Source: Rhizobium binae
GTDB taxonomy: Bacteria; Pseudomonadota; Alphaproteobacteria; Rhizobiales; Rhizobiaceae
Direction: 5' to 3'
Assembly (NCBI RefSeq): GCF_017357225.1
Contig: NZ_CP071605.1
Coordinates: forward strand, 310,001 to 374,000
DNA length: 64,000 nt
Numbering within the stretch: the first letter of the stretch is position 1; each line of letters opens with the position of its first letter. Under the pieces are notes generated by a model. That model was not told where the DNA came from and made no database searches. It was given only the letters and a program-made list of their open reading frames with translations. Both the position numbers and the translations under genes were made by a program. Of this stretch, positions 17,583 through 25,680 are shown piece by piece.

Positions 17583-18419
17583 ATGGTCTACAAGACAATT
17601 CTCGCGATCATCGGCGCGGCCACGCCTGATCAATTTCTCAAACAAGCTGCCGAATTGTGCCATTTGAGCGAAGCGCATTTGTCGGTGCTCGTCGTGGTCA
17701 TGGCCGCGCCCCCGCCAATTGGGGACTATGCAGCCACGATCTCCGATGCCTGGCTCGAAGAACAGACGGAAGACAGGCGTAAACTCGAAGCAAAGATCAC
17801 CTCGTCACGGGACGTTTTATCCGGCCTTGCGAGCGGCGCCGAAGTCGAAGGCCTATATTGTGAGGCGGTTTGGGCGCATTCCAGAATTGCCAGACGCGCC
17901 ATCTATGCGGATTTGGTGCTCATCGGTGACGCCGACATCATCGGGCGCGAGCTCAGGCGGCAGGCAATCGATAGCGTGTTGTTTGACGCACGGCGGCCGG
18001 TGCTTCTCGTTCCCAAAGCCGCGCCAGTAACCCTGATGCCAAGAAAGATTGTCCTCGCCTGGGACTCCAGTCCCGACGCGGCCGCCGCGGCAAGAGAGGC
18101 GCTGGACCTGATGCGGGGTACGGATTTGATCGATATTGTAATGATCGAGCCGGACGCTGATGGTGTCAGGCAGGGCGAAGACCCCGGCACGGACATCGCA
18201 GCCTATTTGGCCCACCATGGCGTCAAGGGCATGGTCGATAGAATCGTGGCTGACGGACGGACGATCGCCGAAGCATTGCAAGACCGTGCCGCCGAGCTTT
18301 CTGCTGATCTGATCGTCATGGGCGCCTATGGCCACTCGCGGCTACGGGAGCGGATATTCGGTGGCGTCACACAAGCGATGATCGAAGCGGCAACGATCCC
18401 TGTTCTGCTGGTGCGCTGA
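17583..18419 (+). CDS. Tandem-domain universal stress protein (paralogue)
   Basis: A protein of 278 residues starting MVYKTILAIIGAATPDQF, with GGAGGG 5 nt before the ATG. It has two Usp halves, and the second carries an intact GxxGx9G motif (GAYGHSRLRERIFGGVT). It aligns along its whole length with the upstream gene (for example ADIAAYLARHGVKV versus TDIAAYLAHHGVKG), so the two arose by duplication. Its own FNR-like site suggests a separate promoter. Downstream sequence to 18619 holds nothing recognisable. Confidence 0.9.
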   Translation: MVYKTILAIIGAATPDQFLKQAAELCHLSEAHLSVLVVVMAAPPPIGDYAATISDAWLEEQTEDRRKLEAKITSSRDVLSGLASGAEVEGLYCEAVWAHSRIARRAIYADLVLIGDADIIGRELRRQAIDSVLFDARRPVLLVPKAAPVTLMPRKIVLAWDSSPDAAAAAREALDLMRGTDLIDIVMIEPDADGVRQGEDPGTDIAAYLAHHGVKGMVDRIVADGRTIAEALQDRAAELSADLIVMGAYGHSRLRERIFGGVTQAMIEAATIPVLLVR

Positions 18420-18619
18420 CCTCCTGATCGAGAGAATAACTCTTGCTCAATACGATGGCGGTGCGACGATATCATCGACGCTTGAAAGGCTCGCTTCGCA
18501 ATCCCTGGAAAGCGTTGCCGCGACCCGTCGCGAAGACCTGGAGCGATTGGAGGCTCAGCGGACGGGGTCGCGGCGGACGTCGCCTCGGATTTGAATCTCA
18601 AGAGTAAGATCCTTTGACG

Positions 18620-18916
18620 TTAGATGATGGCGGCACCATTCGGGCCGACGTACTCGGTCTTGAAACCGTCTCTTCGCGCTTCGCGAAGGAAAGCATTGGC
18701 TCCCGATAGATTCATGCGTTTTCCATCGTCGCAAAGCTCGATATGGTTGGCGCGCAGCCAATATGATCCTCTGACGCTTATAACAAGTACTTGCCAGTCG
18801 CCGTCGTCGCTCTTTTGCAGACGGAAATCGGGAACTCTGCCATCAGCGATGCCGGACTTATCTCCATACCGGCTGACCGGGGCCCGCGGATTGGCTTCTG
18901 GATTAGAATGTTGCAT
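18620..18916 (-). CDS. Hypothetical 98-residue protein
   Basis: Starts MQHSNPEANPRAPVSRYGDK with GAGGAG 7 nt before the ATG; the longer open frame to 19168 has no ribosome site and crosses the promoter. It is a soluble, mixed alpha/beta-looking protein with no signal peptide or membrane helix. A central strand-rich segment (WQVLVISVRGSYWLRANHIE) is followed by a charged C-terminal half. I do not recognise the family. An FNR-like site about 118 nt upstream places it with the stress cluster. Confidence 0.75.
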   Translation of the reverse strand: MQHSNPEANPRAPVSRYGDKSGIADGRVPDFRLQKSDDGDWQVLVISVRGSYWLRANHIELCDDGKRMNLSGANAFLREARRDGFKTEYVGPNGAAII

Positions 18917-19033
18917 TGGTTGCTCCTCGGTTTTCTTACTATGACCTCGTAAATCTCTCTTTCTTGATGGGCCCAGGCCGGAAATATGACAGGCGGGCCG
19001 CCAAAGGAATACTGGCCCATATCCAGACAGTCG

Positions 19034-19047
19034 TTGAGCTGGATCAA
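19034..19047 (-). promoter_or_regulatory. FNR/FixK-like box upstream of the 98-residue protein gene
   Basis: On the gene strand it reads TTGATCCAGCTCAA, 9 of 10 matches to TTGAT-N4-ATCAA, 117 nt before the start at 18916. A -41.5 placement implies a leader of about 83 nt. The rest of the 493-bp gap 18917-19409 shows no supported gene. Confidence 0.5.
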
Positions 19048-19409
19048 GTCCGGAGATGTGCCTGCAATAATCCTCGAGCAAGCTCGGGCCTGCGATGCCA
19101 TCGGAATTAACACCTGCGTCAAGAGAGGTTCGAACGATGATTTGCGGAATTGCCTCATCAACATGCATCTTCGCAGCAACATCGCCGTTGGAGTGGCATA
19201 TCGCGGCGGGAACCTGGCGCCCTCACCCCGGAAAGGGGGCGACCGGAAAGGCACACGAACCCATCTTCTTTGGAATCTGGGTTGAAGAGATCTCAGGCCG
19301 GCAAGGTTTCGAGTCAACTTGAGACGAAGGAGAACTGGAGCGCGGTGTGTGAGGTTGACGCTTCACGATGGGCGGGCGCCCGACGCCCCTGCTATTGCGA
19401 ACGCGTGGC

Positions 19410-19711
19410 CTACAGGCCGAAGGAACAAGTCTCGTCCTCTCCGGTGGCAACCTGAGTTGCCAACGGAGTCACTGCGGATGTCCTGTCGAACCATGCGAAC
19501 GCATCGTACTGGTCGGGCAGCGAAGCGTGGCTGTAGTGACTCCAGCGCTCCGTCTCGGGCCGGTAGATAACGCCGATGTAGCGTTCAAGCCGCGGCTCCG
19601 CGATGACGCGGCGGAGATCGTCGTGTTGATTGGCGCGGGTGAGGCCCTGCCAAATCGGGCCGTCCCCCGCGCGAGACTACCGCAGCCACACGACCATTTT
19701 AGACTGCATCC
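19410..19711 (-). pseudogene. Decayed erythromycin-esterase-like gene, C-terminal part
   Basis: The minus strand reads QSKMVVWLR, a stop at 19677-19679, then IWQGLTRANQHDDLRRVIAE followed by RYIGVIYRPETERWSHYSHA and SLPDQYDAFAWFDRTSAVTP. This is the C-terminal end of the erythromycin esterase/succinoglycan-biosynthesis-associated family, whose members carry KVVVWAHNSHLGD and SLPDQFDA-type motifs. The conserved AHNSH active-site segment is lost and no start is present. 19712-19962 shows nothing further that I recognise. Confidence 0.7.
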
Positions 19712-19962
19712 CTGGGATCGGCATTCTTTCGATACTGCCATTCGACCTTGCCGGTCAGCGTACCCAGCCCTTCTGGGCCTTCATCTGGACGCGCCCTTTG
19801 GAATGGAAACCTTCCAGTCGAGCATATTTGCGGCGCGGCGGGCAATGTTCCCGGCGCTGAAAACCGCGAGCATCTATGCAAGTCATCGGAGCGTGGACGG
19901 CCGGCGCCATAGCCGCAATCGCGGTCATGGCGTGCCCCGCCGTCGCAGGCGACACCGTCCGG

Positions 19963-21408
19963 TCAGAAAGGATAATGCTGGGCGGAATCCTCGACCGTGA
20001 TCCAGCGCAGGTCTGTGAATTCGGCGATCGCCGCCTTGCCGCCGAAGCGGCCGTAGCCGCTGCCCTTGACGCCGCCGAAGGGCATTTGCGCCTCATCATG
20101 CACCGTCGGACCATTGATGTGGCAGATGCCGGATTCGATCCGCGCCGCGACTGCCATGGCCCGCTGGACGTCGCGGCTGAAGACTGCGGATGACAGGCCG
20201 TATTCGGTGTCGTTGGCAATACGGATCGCTTCCTCTTCGCCGGAGACGCGAATGATCGGCTTGACCGGACCGAAGGATTCTTCCGCATAAACGCGCATGC
20301 CAGGCGTGACGTAATCGAGCAGTGTGGCCTCGACCACAGTGCCCGAGCGTTTGCCGCCGGCCACGAGTTTTGCGCCCTTGGCCGTCGCATCGGCGATCAG
20401 TTCTTCCATTTTTTTGGCGGCGTCGAGGCTGATCAGCGAGCCGAGCACGACGTGGCCGCGCGGGTCGCCGGCCGGCAGCTGGCTGGCGCGGGCGGCGAGT
20501 TTGGCGACGAACTGATCGGCGATCGTCTCGTCGACGATGATCCGCTCGGTCGACATACAGATCTGTCCCTGATGCATGAAGGCGCCGAAGATGGCGGCGT
20601 TCACGGCGCCGTCGATATCGGCATCGTCGAGGATCACAAGCGGCGCCTTGCCGCCGAGTTCGAGAAGGGCGGGCTTGAGATATTTGCCGCAGGTCTCTGC
20701 AATGATCCTGCCGACCTTGGTCGAGCCGGTGAAGTTCACCCGCCTGACGGCGGGATGGGCGATCAGCGCCGTGACGATTTCAGGCGCATCCTCCGGCGCG
20801 TTGGTGATGACGTTGATCACGCCGGCTGGCAGGCCTGCTTCCGTCAATACGGTGGCGATCAGCCGGTGCGTGCCCGGGCATTGTTCCGAAGCCTTGAGGA
20901 TGACGGAATTGCCGCAGGCGATCGGCATGGCGATGGCCCGGGTTGCGAGGATGACGGGCGCATTCCACGGAGCGATGGCAAGGCACACGCCCGCGGCCTG
21001 ACGGACGCCCATGGCGAGTGCGCCGGGCTTGTCAGAGGGAATGATCTCGCCTGATATCTGCGTCGTCATAGCGCCGGCCTCGCGCAGAATATTGGCGGCC
21101 AGCATGACGTTGAAGCCGGCCCAGGGCGCTGTCGCGCCTGTCTCTTCGATCATCAGTTGTGTAAATTCGCCCACCTTGGCATCCATGATATCGGCCGCCT
21201 TCATCAGGATCGCGCGGCGTTGGCCGGGGCCGGTTTTCGACCAGGTGGCGAAGGCGGCAGAGGCGGCGTCGACGGCGGCGGCGACATCCTCCGGGCTTGC
21301 GGCGGCCGCGCGGCTCGCGAGCTTTTCGGTGAAGGGATCGAGGCGATCATAGGTGCGGCCGCCGGCGGCTGCGCGGTCCGTGCCGTTGATGAGAAGGGAA
21401 ATATTCAT
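19963..21408 (-). CDS. vdh: Vanillin/aromatic aldehyde dehydrogenase (paralogue 1)
   Basis: An NAD(P)-dependent aldehyde dehydrogenase of 481 residues. It shows the IAPWNAPVILATRAIAMPIACG cofactor region, the catalytic glutamate in LELGGKAP, the catalytic cysteine in HQGQICMSTERI and the C-terminal PFGGVKGSGYGRFGG. The APWNAP motif and MSTERI around the cysteine are typical of salicylaldehyde/vanillin dehydrogenases, so oxidation of vanillin to vanillate or a related aldehyde is expected. It is the last gene of the minus-strand operon, 24 bp after the SDR. A second, clearly related copy heads the same operon. Confidence 0.88.
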   Translation of the reverse strand: MNISLLINGTDRAAAGGRTYDRLDPFTEKLASRAAAASPEDVAAAVDAASAAFATWSKTGPGQRRAILMKAADIMDAKVGEFTQLMIEETGATAPWAGFNVMLAANILREAGAMTTQISGEIIPSDKPGALAMGVRQAAGVCLAIAPWNAPVILATRAIAMPIACGNSVILKASEQCPGTHRLIATVLTEAGLPAGVINVITNAPEDAPEIVTALIAHPAVRRVNFTGSTKVGRIIAETCGKYLKPALLELGGKAPLVILDDADIDGAVNAAIFGAFMHQGQICMSTERIIVDETIADQFVAKLAARASQLPAGDPRGHVVLGSLISLDAAKKMEELIADATAKGAKLVAGGKRSGTVVEATLLDYVTPGMRVYAEESFGPVKPIIRVSGEEEAIRIANDTEYGLSSAVFSRDVQRAMAVAARIESGICHINGPTVHDEAQMPFGGVKGSGYGRFGGKAAIAEFTDLRWITVEDSAQHYPF

Positions 21409-21432
21409 GGCGAGGTCTCCTCAGGGAAAGAA

Positions 21433-22218
21433 CTAGAAGCCGAGCACTTCGGCATTGATGGATGCTTCGAGGCCGCCGTCGGCGGCAAGATTGGCGCCAT
21501 TGATCCAGCGTGCGCCATCCGAGCAGAGAAAGAGGACGGCGGGCGCGATATCGGCGGCGGTGCCGGCGCGGCCGACGCGGGTGATGTCGCTGTCGACCCT
21601 CGCATCGCCAAGCACGGCGCGGAACTGTTTGAGGATCGGCGTTTCCACCGGCCCCGGGCTCACCGCATTGACGCGGATGCCACGGTCCTTGAACAGGGGC
21701 TGATGGGCCGCGCGCATGGTCCAAAGCAGCAGCAGTTCCTTGGAAAGCGGATAGCCTTCCTCGTCCCTGATGCCGTGTTCGGCGGCGACCGCCGCGACAT
21801 CGGGAAAGCCTTCAATGCCGGTCAGGATCTTTGCCCGCGCGAGATTGGCGCGCCAGCCATAGCCGGCAATCGAGGCGACGTTGATGATGGCGCCGCCCTC
21901 GCGCAGGCGCGGTGCCACAGCTTCCGACAGGGCGCGAAGGCCGTAGAAATTGACGGCGAGCGTCGAGACGATGCCGGTGCTGCCGGAAAGGCCGGCGACA
22001 TTGGCGAGCGCGTCGAGACGCGGCGGAAGCTGCGCGATGATCTCGGCGACGCCCGATGGCGTGGACAGATCGCCCCTGACGAAGGCGGAACTTCCATTTG
22101 CGGGTTCGCGCACGTCGACGCCGATCACCTCGGCGCCCATCTGGCCGGCCAGTTCCGCCGTGCGTGCGCCGATGCCGGACGCTACACCTGTTACCAGGAT
22201 CGTTTTACCAAAAAGCAT
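21433..22218 (-). CDS. calA: SDR, coniferyl-alcohol dehydrogenase-like
   Basis: A short-chain dehydrogenase of 261 residues with the NAD motif TGVASGIG at about residues 11-18, catalytic serine in NVASIAGYG and YPLSK (Tyr-x3-Lys). The long insert between Ser and Tyr and the closing INGANLAADGGLEAS resemble the coniferyl-alcohol dehydrogenase/3-alpha-hydroxysteroid subgroup. The ATG at 22218 follows AAAGG by 8 nt; the GTG at 22227 overlaps that site. It would oxidise coniferyl alcohol to coniferaldehyde. It is co-transcribed with the ABC importer and the aldehyde dehydrogenases. The gene symbol rests on family resemblance plus context. Confidence 0.78.
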   Translation of the reverse strand: MLFGKTILVTGVASGIGARTAELAGQMGAEVIGVDVREPANGSSAFVRGDLSTPSGVAEIIAQLPPRLDALANVAGLSGSTGIVSTLAVNFYGLRALSEAVAPRLREGGAIINVASIAGYGWRANLARAKILTGIEGFPDVAAVAAEHGIRDEEGYPLSKELLLLWTMRAAHQPLFKDRGIRVNAVSPGPVETPILKQFRAVLGDARVDSDITRVGRAGTAADIAPAVLFLCSDGARWINGANLAADGGLEASINAEVLGF

Positions 22219-22254
22219 GCATGTCACCTTTCGCAGGAGAAACCGGAGGCAGGC

Positions 22255-23289
22255 TCATTCTTCCCATTTGATCTTGTTCGGACCGGGAAGTTTCAGCCGG
22301 TAGCCGACGGGCAGAAGCTGGAAATCGAAGCGGCGTTCGATTTCGCCCCAGAGCCCGCGTGGGAGGTAGAGGGAGAAGATCAGGGCGGTGGCGCCCAGGC
22401 CGATCAGATACCAGACGCCGGTACCGCCGAAGAAGGTCTCGATGACGAAGAACAGGATGGCGCCGAGGATCGCGCCTTCAAACTTGCCGATGCCGCCGAC
22501 GAGCACCATGAAGATCATGTAGGCGGTCCACTGGACACTGAAATAGGTCTTTGGCTGGAAGGTCGTGGCGGCCGCGAGCCACAGGCCGCCGGCGACGGCG
22601 ATGCCGAAGGCGGCAAGCACGAAGAGCAGCCGCTTGGTTGCCGTGACCCGCACGCCGACCGAGCTTGCCGCCTCCTCATTGTCGCGGATTGCCTGCATGG
22701 CGGCGCCTGCACGGCTCCTCATCAGCATGAAGAGCGCGCCGAGCAGGGCCGCCATGGAGGCGAGCGCAAGCCAATAGATCGCCGCCCGCCGCATGCCGCT
22801 GTCATAGAGGTTGAGCGAGATCAGTGAGGTCCCCGTCTCGCCCTGGATAAGCCGGTCGAGATTGACGAGCAGGTGGGCGAGTTCGGCCACGACCCACATG
22901 CCGATCGCGAATTCGCCGCCCTTCAGCCGCAGCATGAACAGCGAAAGCGGGATCGACAGCGCGCCGGTCACCACGGCGGCGGCAAAGACCGAGAAGAAGG
23001 GATCGAGGCCGGCATCGGCGAGGCGAATGGTGAAATAGGCGCCGAGGCCGAAAAACACCTGCTGGCCGACCGAGACGAGGCCGCCGAAACCGGCGAGCGC
23101 ATTCCACATGGCGGCGAGGATCACATAGATGAATAGTGCCGTCATCCGGTCGATCGCACCGGCGCCGAGGATGGCGGGGGCAAGCGCCAGCAAGGCAAGC
23201 ACTGCGGCCATCGAGCCGAGCGCCACCCGCGACGATTTCGTCCAGCGTTCTATCGACATGCCGTCGGAGGCGAAGGAATGGGAGGTCAT
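22255..23289 (-). CDS. Branched-chain-type ABC transporter permease (LivM family)
   Basis: A multi-spanning protein of 344 residues with the LivM-type segments GFGGLVSVGQQVFFGLGAY and VLVGGIGKFEGAILGAILFF; about nine to ten membrane helices are visible. Its start overlaps the stop of the LivH-type permease by 4 bp. It is the inner-membrane half of a HAAT-family importer; context points to an aromatic acid or alcohol rather than leucine. The C-terminus carries an unusual soluble tail of about 30 residues (GEIERRFDFQLLPVGYRLKL). Confidence 0.92.
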   Translation of the reverse strand: MTSHSFASDGMSIERWTKSSRVALGSMAAVLALLALAPAILGAGAIDRMTALFIYVILAAMWNALAGFGGLVSVGQQVFFGLGAYFTIRLADAGLDPFFSVFAAAVVTGALSIPLSLFMLRLKGGEFAIGMWVVAELAHLLVNLDRLIQGETGTSLISLNLYDSGMRRAAIYWLALASMAALLGALFMLMRSRAGAAMQAIRDNEEAASSVGVRVTATKRLLFVLAAFGIAVAGGLWLAAATTFQPKTYFSVQWTAYMIFMVLVGGIGKFEGAILGAILFFVIETFFGGTGVWYLIGLGATALIFSLYLPRGLWGEIERRFDFQLLPVGYRLKLPGPNKIKWEE

Positions 23290-24200
23290 GTCGGGCTCCG
23301 GAGACGCGCGCGAGGTTTGAGATATGCGCCGAGTTTATCGAGGAGGGGCATGCCCGACCGGGACAGCCTGATGAAAAGCACGAGCAGGAACACGGCATGG
23401 CCGCCAATCAGGAAGCCTTGCGGATGCAGCTGCGCGCCGAGCGATTGGGCAAGCCCGAGAACGATGCCGCCGGCAAGCGTGCCCCAGAGCGAACCGGCTC
23501 CGCCGATCACGGCCGTCTCGAAGGCGAAGAGCAGCTGCGGCCCGCCGGCATAGGGGCTGAAGGTCGCCCGCATTCCGAGAAAGGCGCCGGCGATTCCGAT
23601 CGTGACCATGGTGATTGCGGTGGCGACGGCATTGACGCGGAGTGCATCGATACCGACGAGCCCTGCCGTATCGGGATCTTCGGCGGTGGCGCGGATGGCG
23701 CGGCCGAGCGCAAAGTGGCTGAGGAAGAACTGCAGCGCGCCAAGCAGGAGGATCGCCGTCACCATCATCATCACGGCGAGCTTGCCGACGAAGATGTGAC
23801 CCGGCAGCTGCCACGACGCGTAGGAGAGATTGCCGATGAAGGGCGCGAGCGACCGTGTGTCGGCGCCGAACTGCTCGAACAGCAGGTTGTCGATGACGAT
23901 CGACAGGCCGAAGGTCGTCAGGATCGGCAAGAGCGTGCCGCCGCGGGCGCTGCGTTCGAGGATGAAGCGCTGGAGCAGCCAGCCGAGGACGGCAATGACC
24001 GGCAGCACGATCAGCAGGCCAGCGAAGGGCGGAATGCCGGCTTTGGCGGCAAGCAGCCACAGCCCGTAGGCGGCGGCGATCGCCAGGCTGCCATGCGCGA
24101 GATTGATGATCCGCATGACTGAAAACATGAAGGACAGTCCGCAGGCGATGACGGCGTAATAGCCGCCGAGCAGGATGCCCTGTATCAGGGAATTGATCAT
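23286..24200 (-). CDS. Branched-chain-type ABC transporter permease (LivH family)
   Basis: A protein of 304 residues starting MINSLIQGILLGGYYAVIAC, with the LivH signature GLSFMFSVMRIINLAHGSLA and about eight helices. The frame is open to 24941, but GAGAGGAG precedes the ATG at 24200 and this start overlaps the stop of the upstream ATPase gene by 4 bp. It pairs with the LivM-type permease to form the transport channel for the periplasmic binding protein encoded upstream. Confidence 0.93.
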   Translation of the reverse strand: MINSLIQGILLGGYYAVIACGLSFMFSVMRIINLAHGSLAIAAAYGLWLLAAKAGIPPFAGLLIVLPVIAVLGWLLQRFILERSARGGTLLPILTTFGLSIVIDNLLFEQFGADTRSLAPFIGNLSYASWQLPGHIFVGKLAVMMMVTAILLLGALQFFLSHFALGRAIRATAEDPDTAGLVGIDALRVNAVATAITMVTIGIAGAFLGMRATFSPYAGGPQLLFAFETAVIGGAGSLWGTLAGGIVLGLAQSLGAQLHPQGFLIGGHAVFLLVLFIRLSRSGMPLLDKLGAYLKPRARLRSPT

Positions 24201-24925
24201 GATGCGCTCCTCTCGCCGGCCGCCCGGTGCAATCCGAAATACGCCTGGGTGACGTGCTCGCGGGTGACGGCCGCCGCCGGCCTGTCGAGCACGATGCGTC
24301 CTTCCAGCATGCAGAGGATGCGGCTTGCGACGCTCATGGCGCGGGCGAGATCCTGCTCGACGAGCACGATTGTCGTCCCCGATGTGAGCAGGGCTTGCAA
24401 CTGGGCATAGACGCGGTCGACGACGAGCGGCGAAAGCCCGAGTGAGACTTCGTCCAGCAGCAGGATATCGGGGTTGCTCATCAGCGCACGACCGATGGCG
24501 GTCGCCTGCTGCTCCCCGCCCGAGAGGTGGCCCGTCTTGGCACGGCGGCGGGGCTTCAGGTTCGGAAAGGCGTCGAGGACGCGATCGACGCTCCACTCGC
24601 CCTTCCTCCCGCAGCTCTTTCCGAGAAGCAGGTTCTCCTCGACGGTCATCTGTGAAAATAGGCGCCGGCCTTCCGGCACCAGGGCGATGCCCCTGGCGAT
24701 CCGCTTGTGGGAGGGGACGGCGGCGAGGTCCTCGCCGTCGAGAAGGATCTCGCCGGAGGCGGGAAGGTGAGCGCCGGCGATCGATCGAAGCAGCGTCGTC
24801 TTGCCCGCGCCGTTGGCGCCGACCAGCGCCAGCACCTCGCCCTTGGCGATATCGAAGCTGACGCCGCGCACCGCCTGCAAAAGGCCATGGCGGACGTCGA
24901 GGTTGCGGATGGAGAGAAGGCTCAT
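24197..24925 (-). CDS. ABC transporter ATP-binding protein (LivF family)
   Basis: A protein of 242 residues with Walker A GANGAGKTT (about 36-44), signature LSGGEQQ, Walker B ILLLDEVSLGLSP and the LivF-type VEENLLLG. Its ends overlap both neighbours by 4 bp, indicating tight translational coupling in the importer operon. It is one of the two ATPases that power uptake. Confidence 0.94.
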   Translation of the reverse strand: MSLLSIRNLDVRHGLLQAVRGVSFDIAKGEVLALVGANGAGKTTLLRSIAGAHLPASGEILLDGEDLAAVPSHKRIARGIALVPEGRRLFSQMTVEENLLLGKSCGRKGEWSVDRVLDAFPNLKPRRRAKTGHLSGGEQQATAIGRALMSNPDILLLDEVSLGLSPLVVDRVYAQLQALLTSGTTIVLVEQDLARAMSVASRILCMLEGRIVLDRPAAAVTREHVTQAYFGLHRAAGERSAS

Positions 24926-25674
24926 GCCGGCGTTCCTCCAAGATAGGCCTTGACGACTTCGGCGTTGCTCATGACCACTTTCGGCTCACCATCGGCGATG
25001 ATCCGGCCGGCATCCATGCAGATCAGCCGTTGCGCCACCTGCAGCAGGATATGGACGATATGCTCGATCCAGACGATGCCGATACCGCGGCGGCGCAATT
25101 CGAGAATGGTTTCCACGAGCTCACTCGCTTCGCCGTCGGTGAGCCCGCCGCCGATCTCGTCGAGCAGCAGCAGCCGCGGCTGCGTGGCAAGCGCGCGGGC
25201 AAGCTCCAGACGTTTGCGATCGAGCAGGCCGAGGGTGTCGGCCGGGCGGTTGGCCACGCCGAGCATGCCGCAGAGCGAAAGCGAATCCACCACCCGCTCA
25301 TAGGCTTCGTCGCGGCTTGCTGCCTTGCCATGGGAGGCGGCGACGAAGACGTTTTCGAACGTCGTCATGCCGCTGAAGGGCTTCGGGATCTGATGGGTCC
25401 GCACCAGCCCCGAATGGCAGCGCTCCGCCGCAGTCCGGCTGGTGACGTCGGCGCCATCGAAGGTGATCGTGCCCGCGCTCGGCGGGAAGGCGCCGGCGAG
25501 CACGGAGAGCAGCGTCGTCTTGCCGGCGCCGTTCGGCCCGACGATGCCGACTGCATCACCATCGCCCATGGAAAAATCGAGATCTTCCAGCACCACGAGC
25601 GCGCCGAACCGCTTGTGGATTCCCCTGGCCGAGAGAAAGGCTCCTCCCGGCCGATTTTGAGCTTCCTGGTGCAC
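24922..25674 (-). CDS. ABC transporter ATP-binding protein (LivG family)
   Basis: A protein of 250 residues with Walker A GPNGAGKTT, the Q-loop region GLVRTHQIPKPFSGMT and Walker B LLLLDEIGGGLTDGE followed by IEHIVHIL. The signature motif is degenerate (LGLLDRKRLELARAL), as is common in LivG proteins. It starts 6 bp after the substrate-binding protein gene. It pairs with the LivF-type ATPase. Confidence 0.93.
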   Translation of the reverse strand: MHQEAQNRPGGAFLSARGIHKRFGALVVLEDLDFSMGDGDAVGIVGPNGAGKTTLLSVLAGAFPPSAGTITFDGADVTSRTAAERCHSGLVRTHQIPKPFSGMTTFENVFVAASHGKAASRDEAYERVVDSLSLCGMLGVANRPADTLGLLDRKRLELARALATQPRLLLLDEIGGGLTDGEASELVETILELRRRGIGIVWIEHIVHILLQVAQRLICMDAGRIIADGEPKVVMSNAEVVKAYLGGTPA

Positions 25675-25680
25675 CGTGCG

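Noticed and set aside
19095..19322. Plus-strand frame of 75 codons in the gap after the 98-residue gene
   Set aside because: No ribosome site at either ATG and no recognisable sequence.
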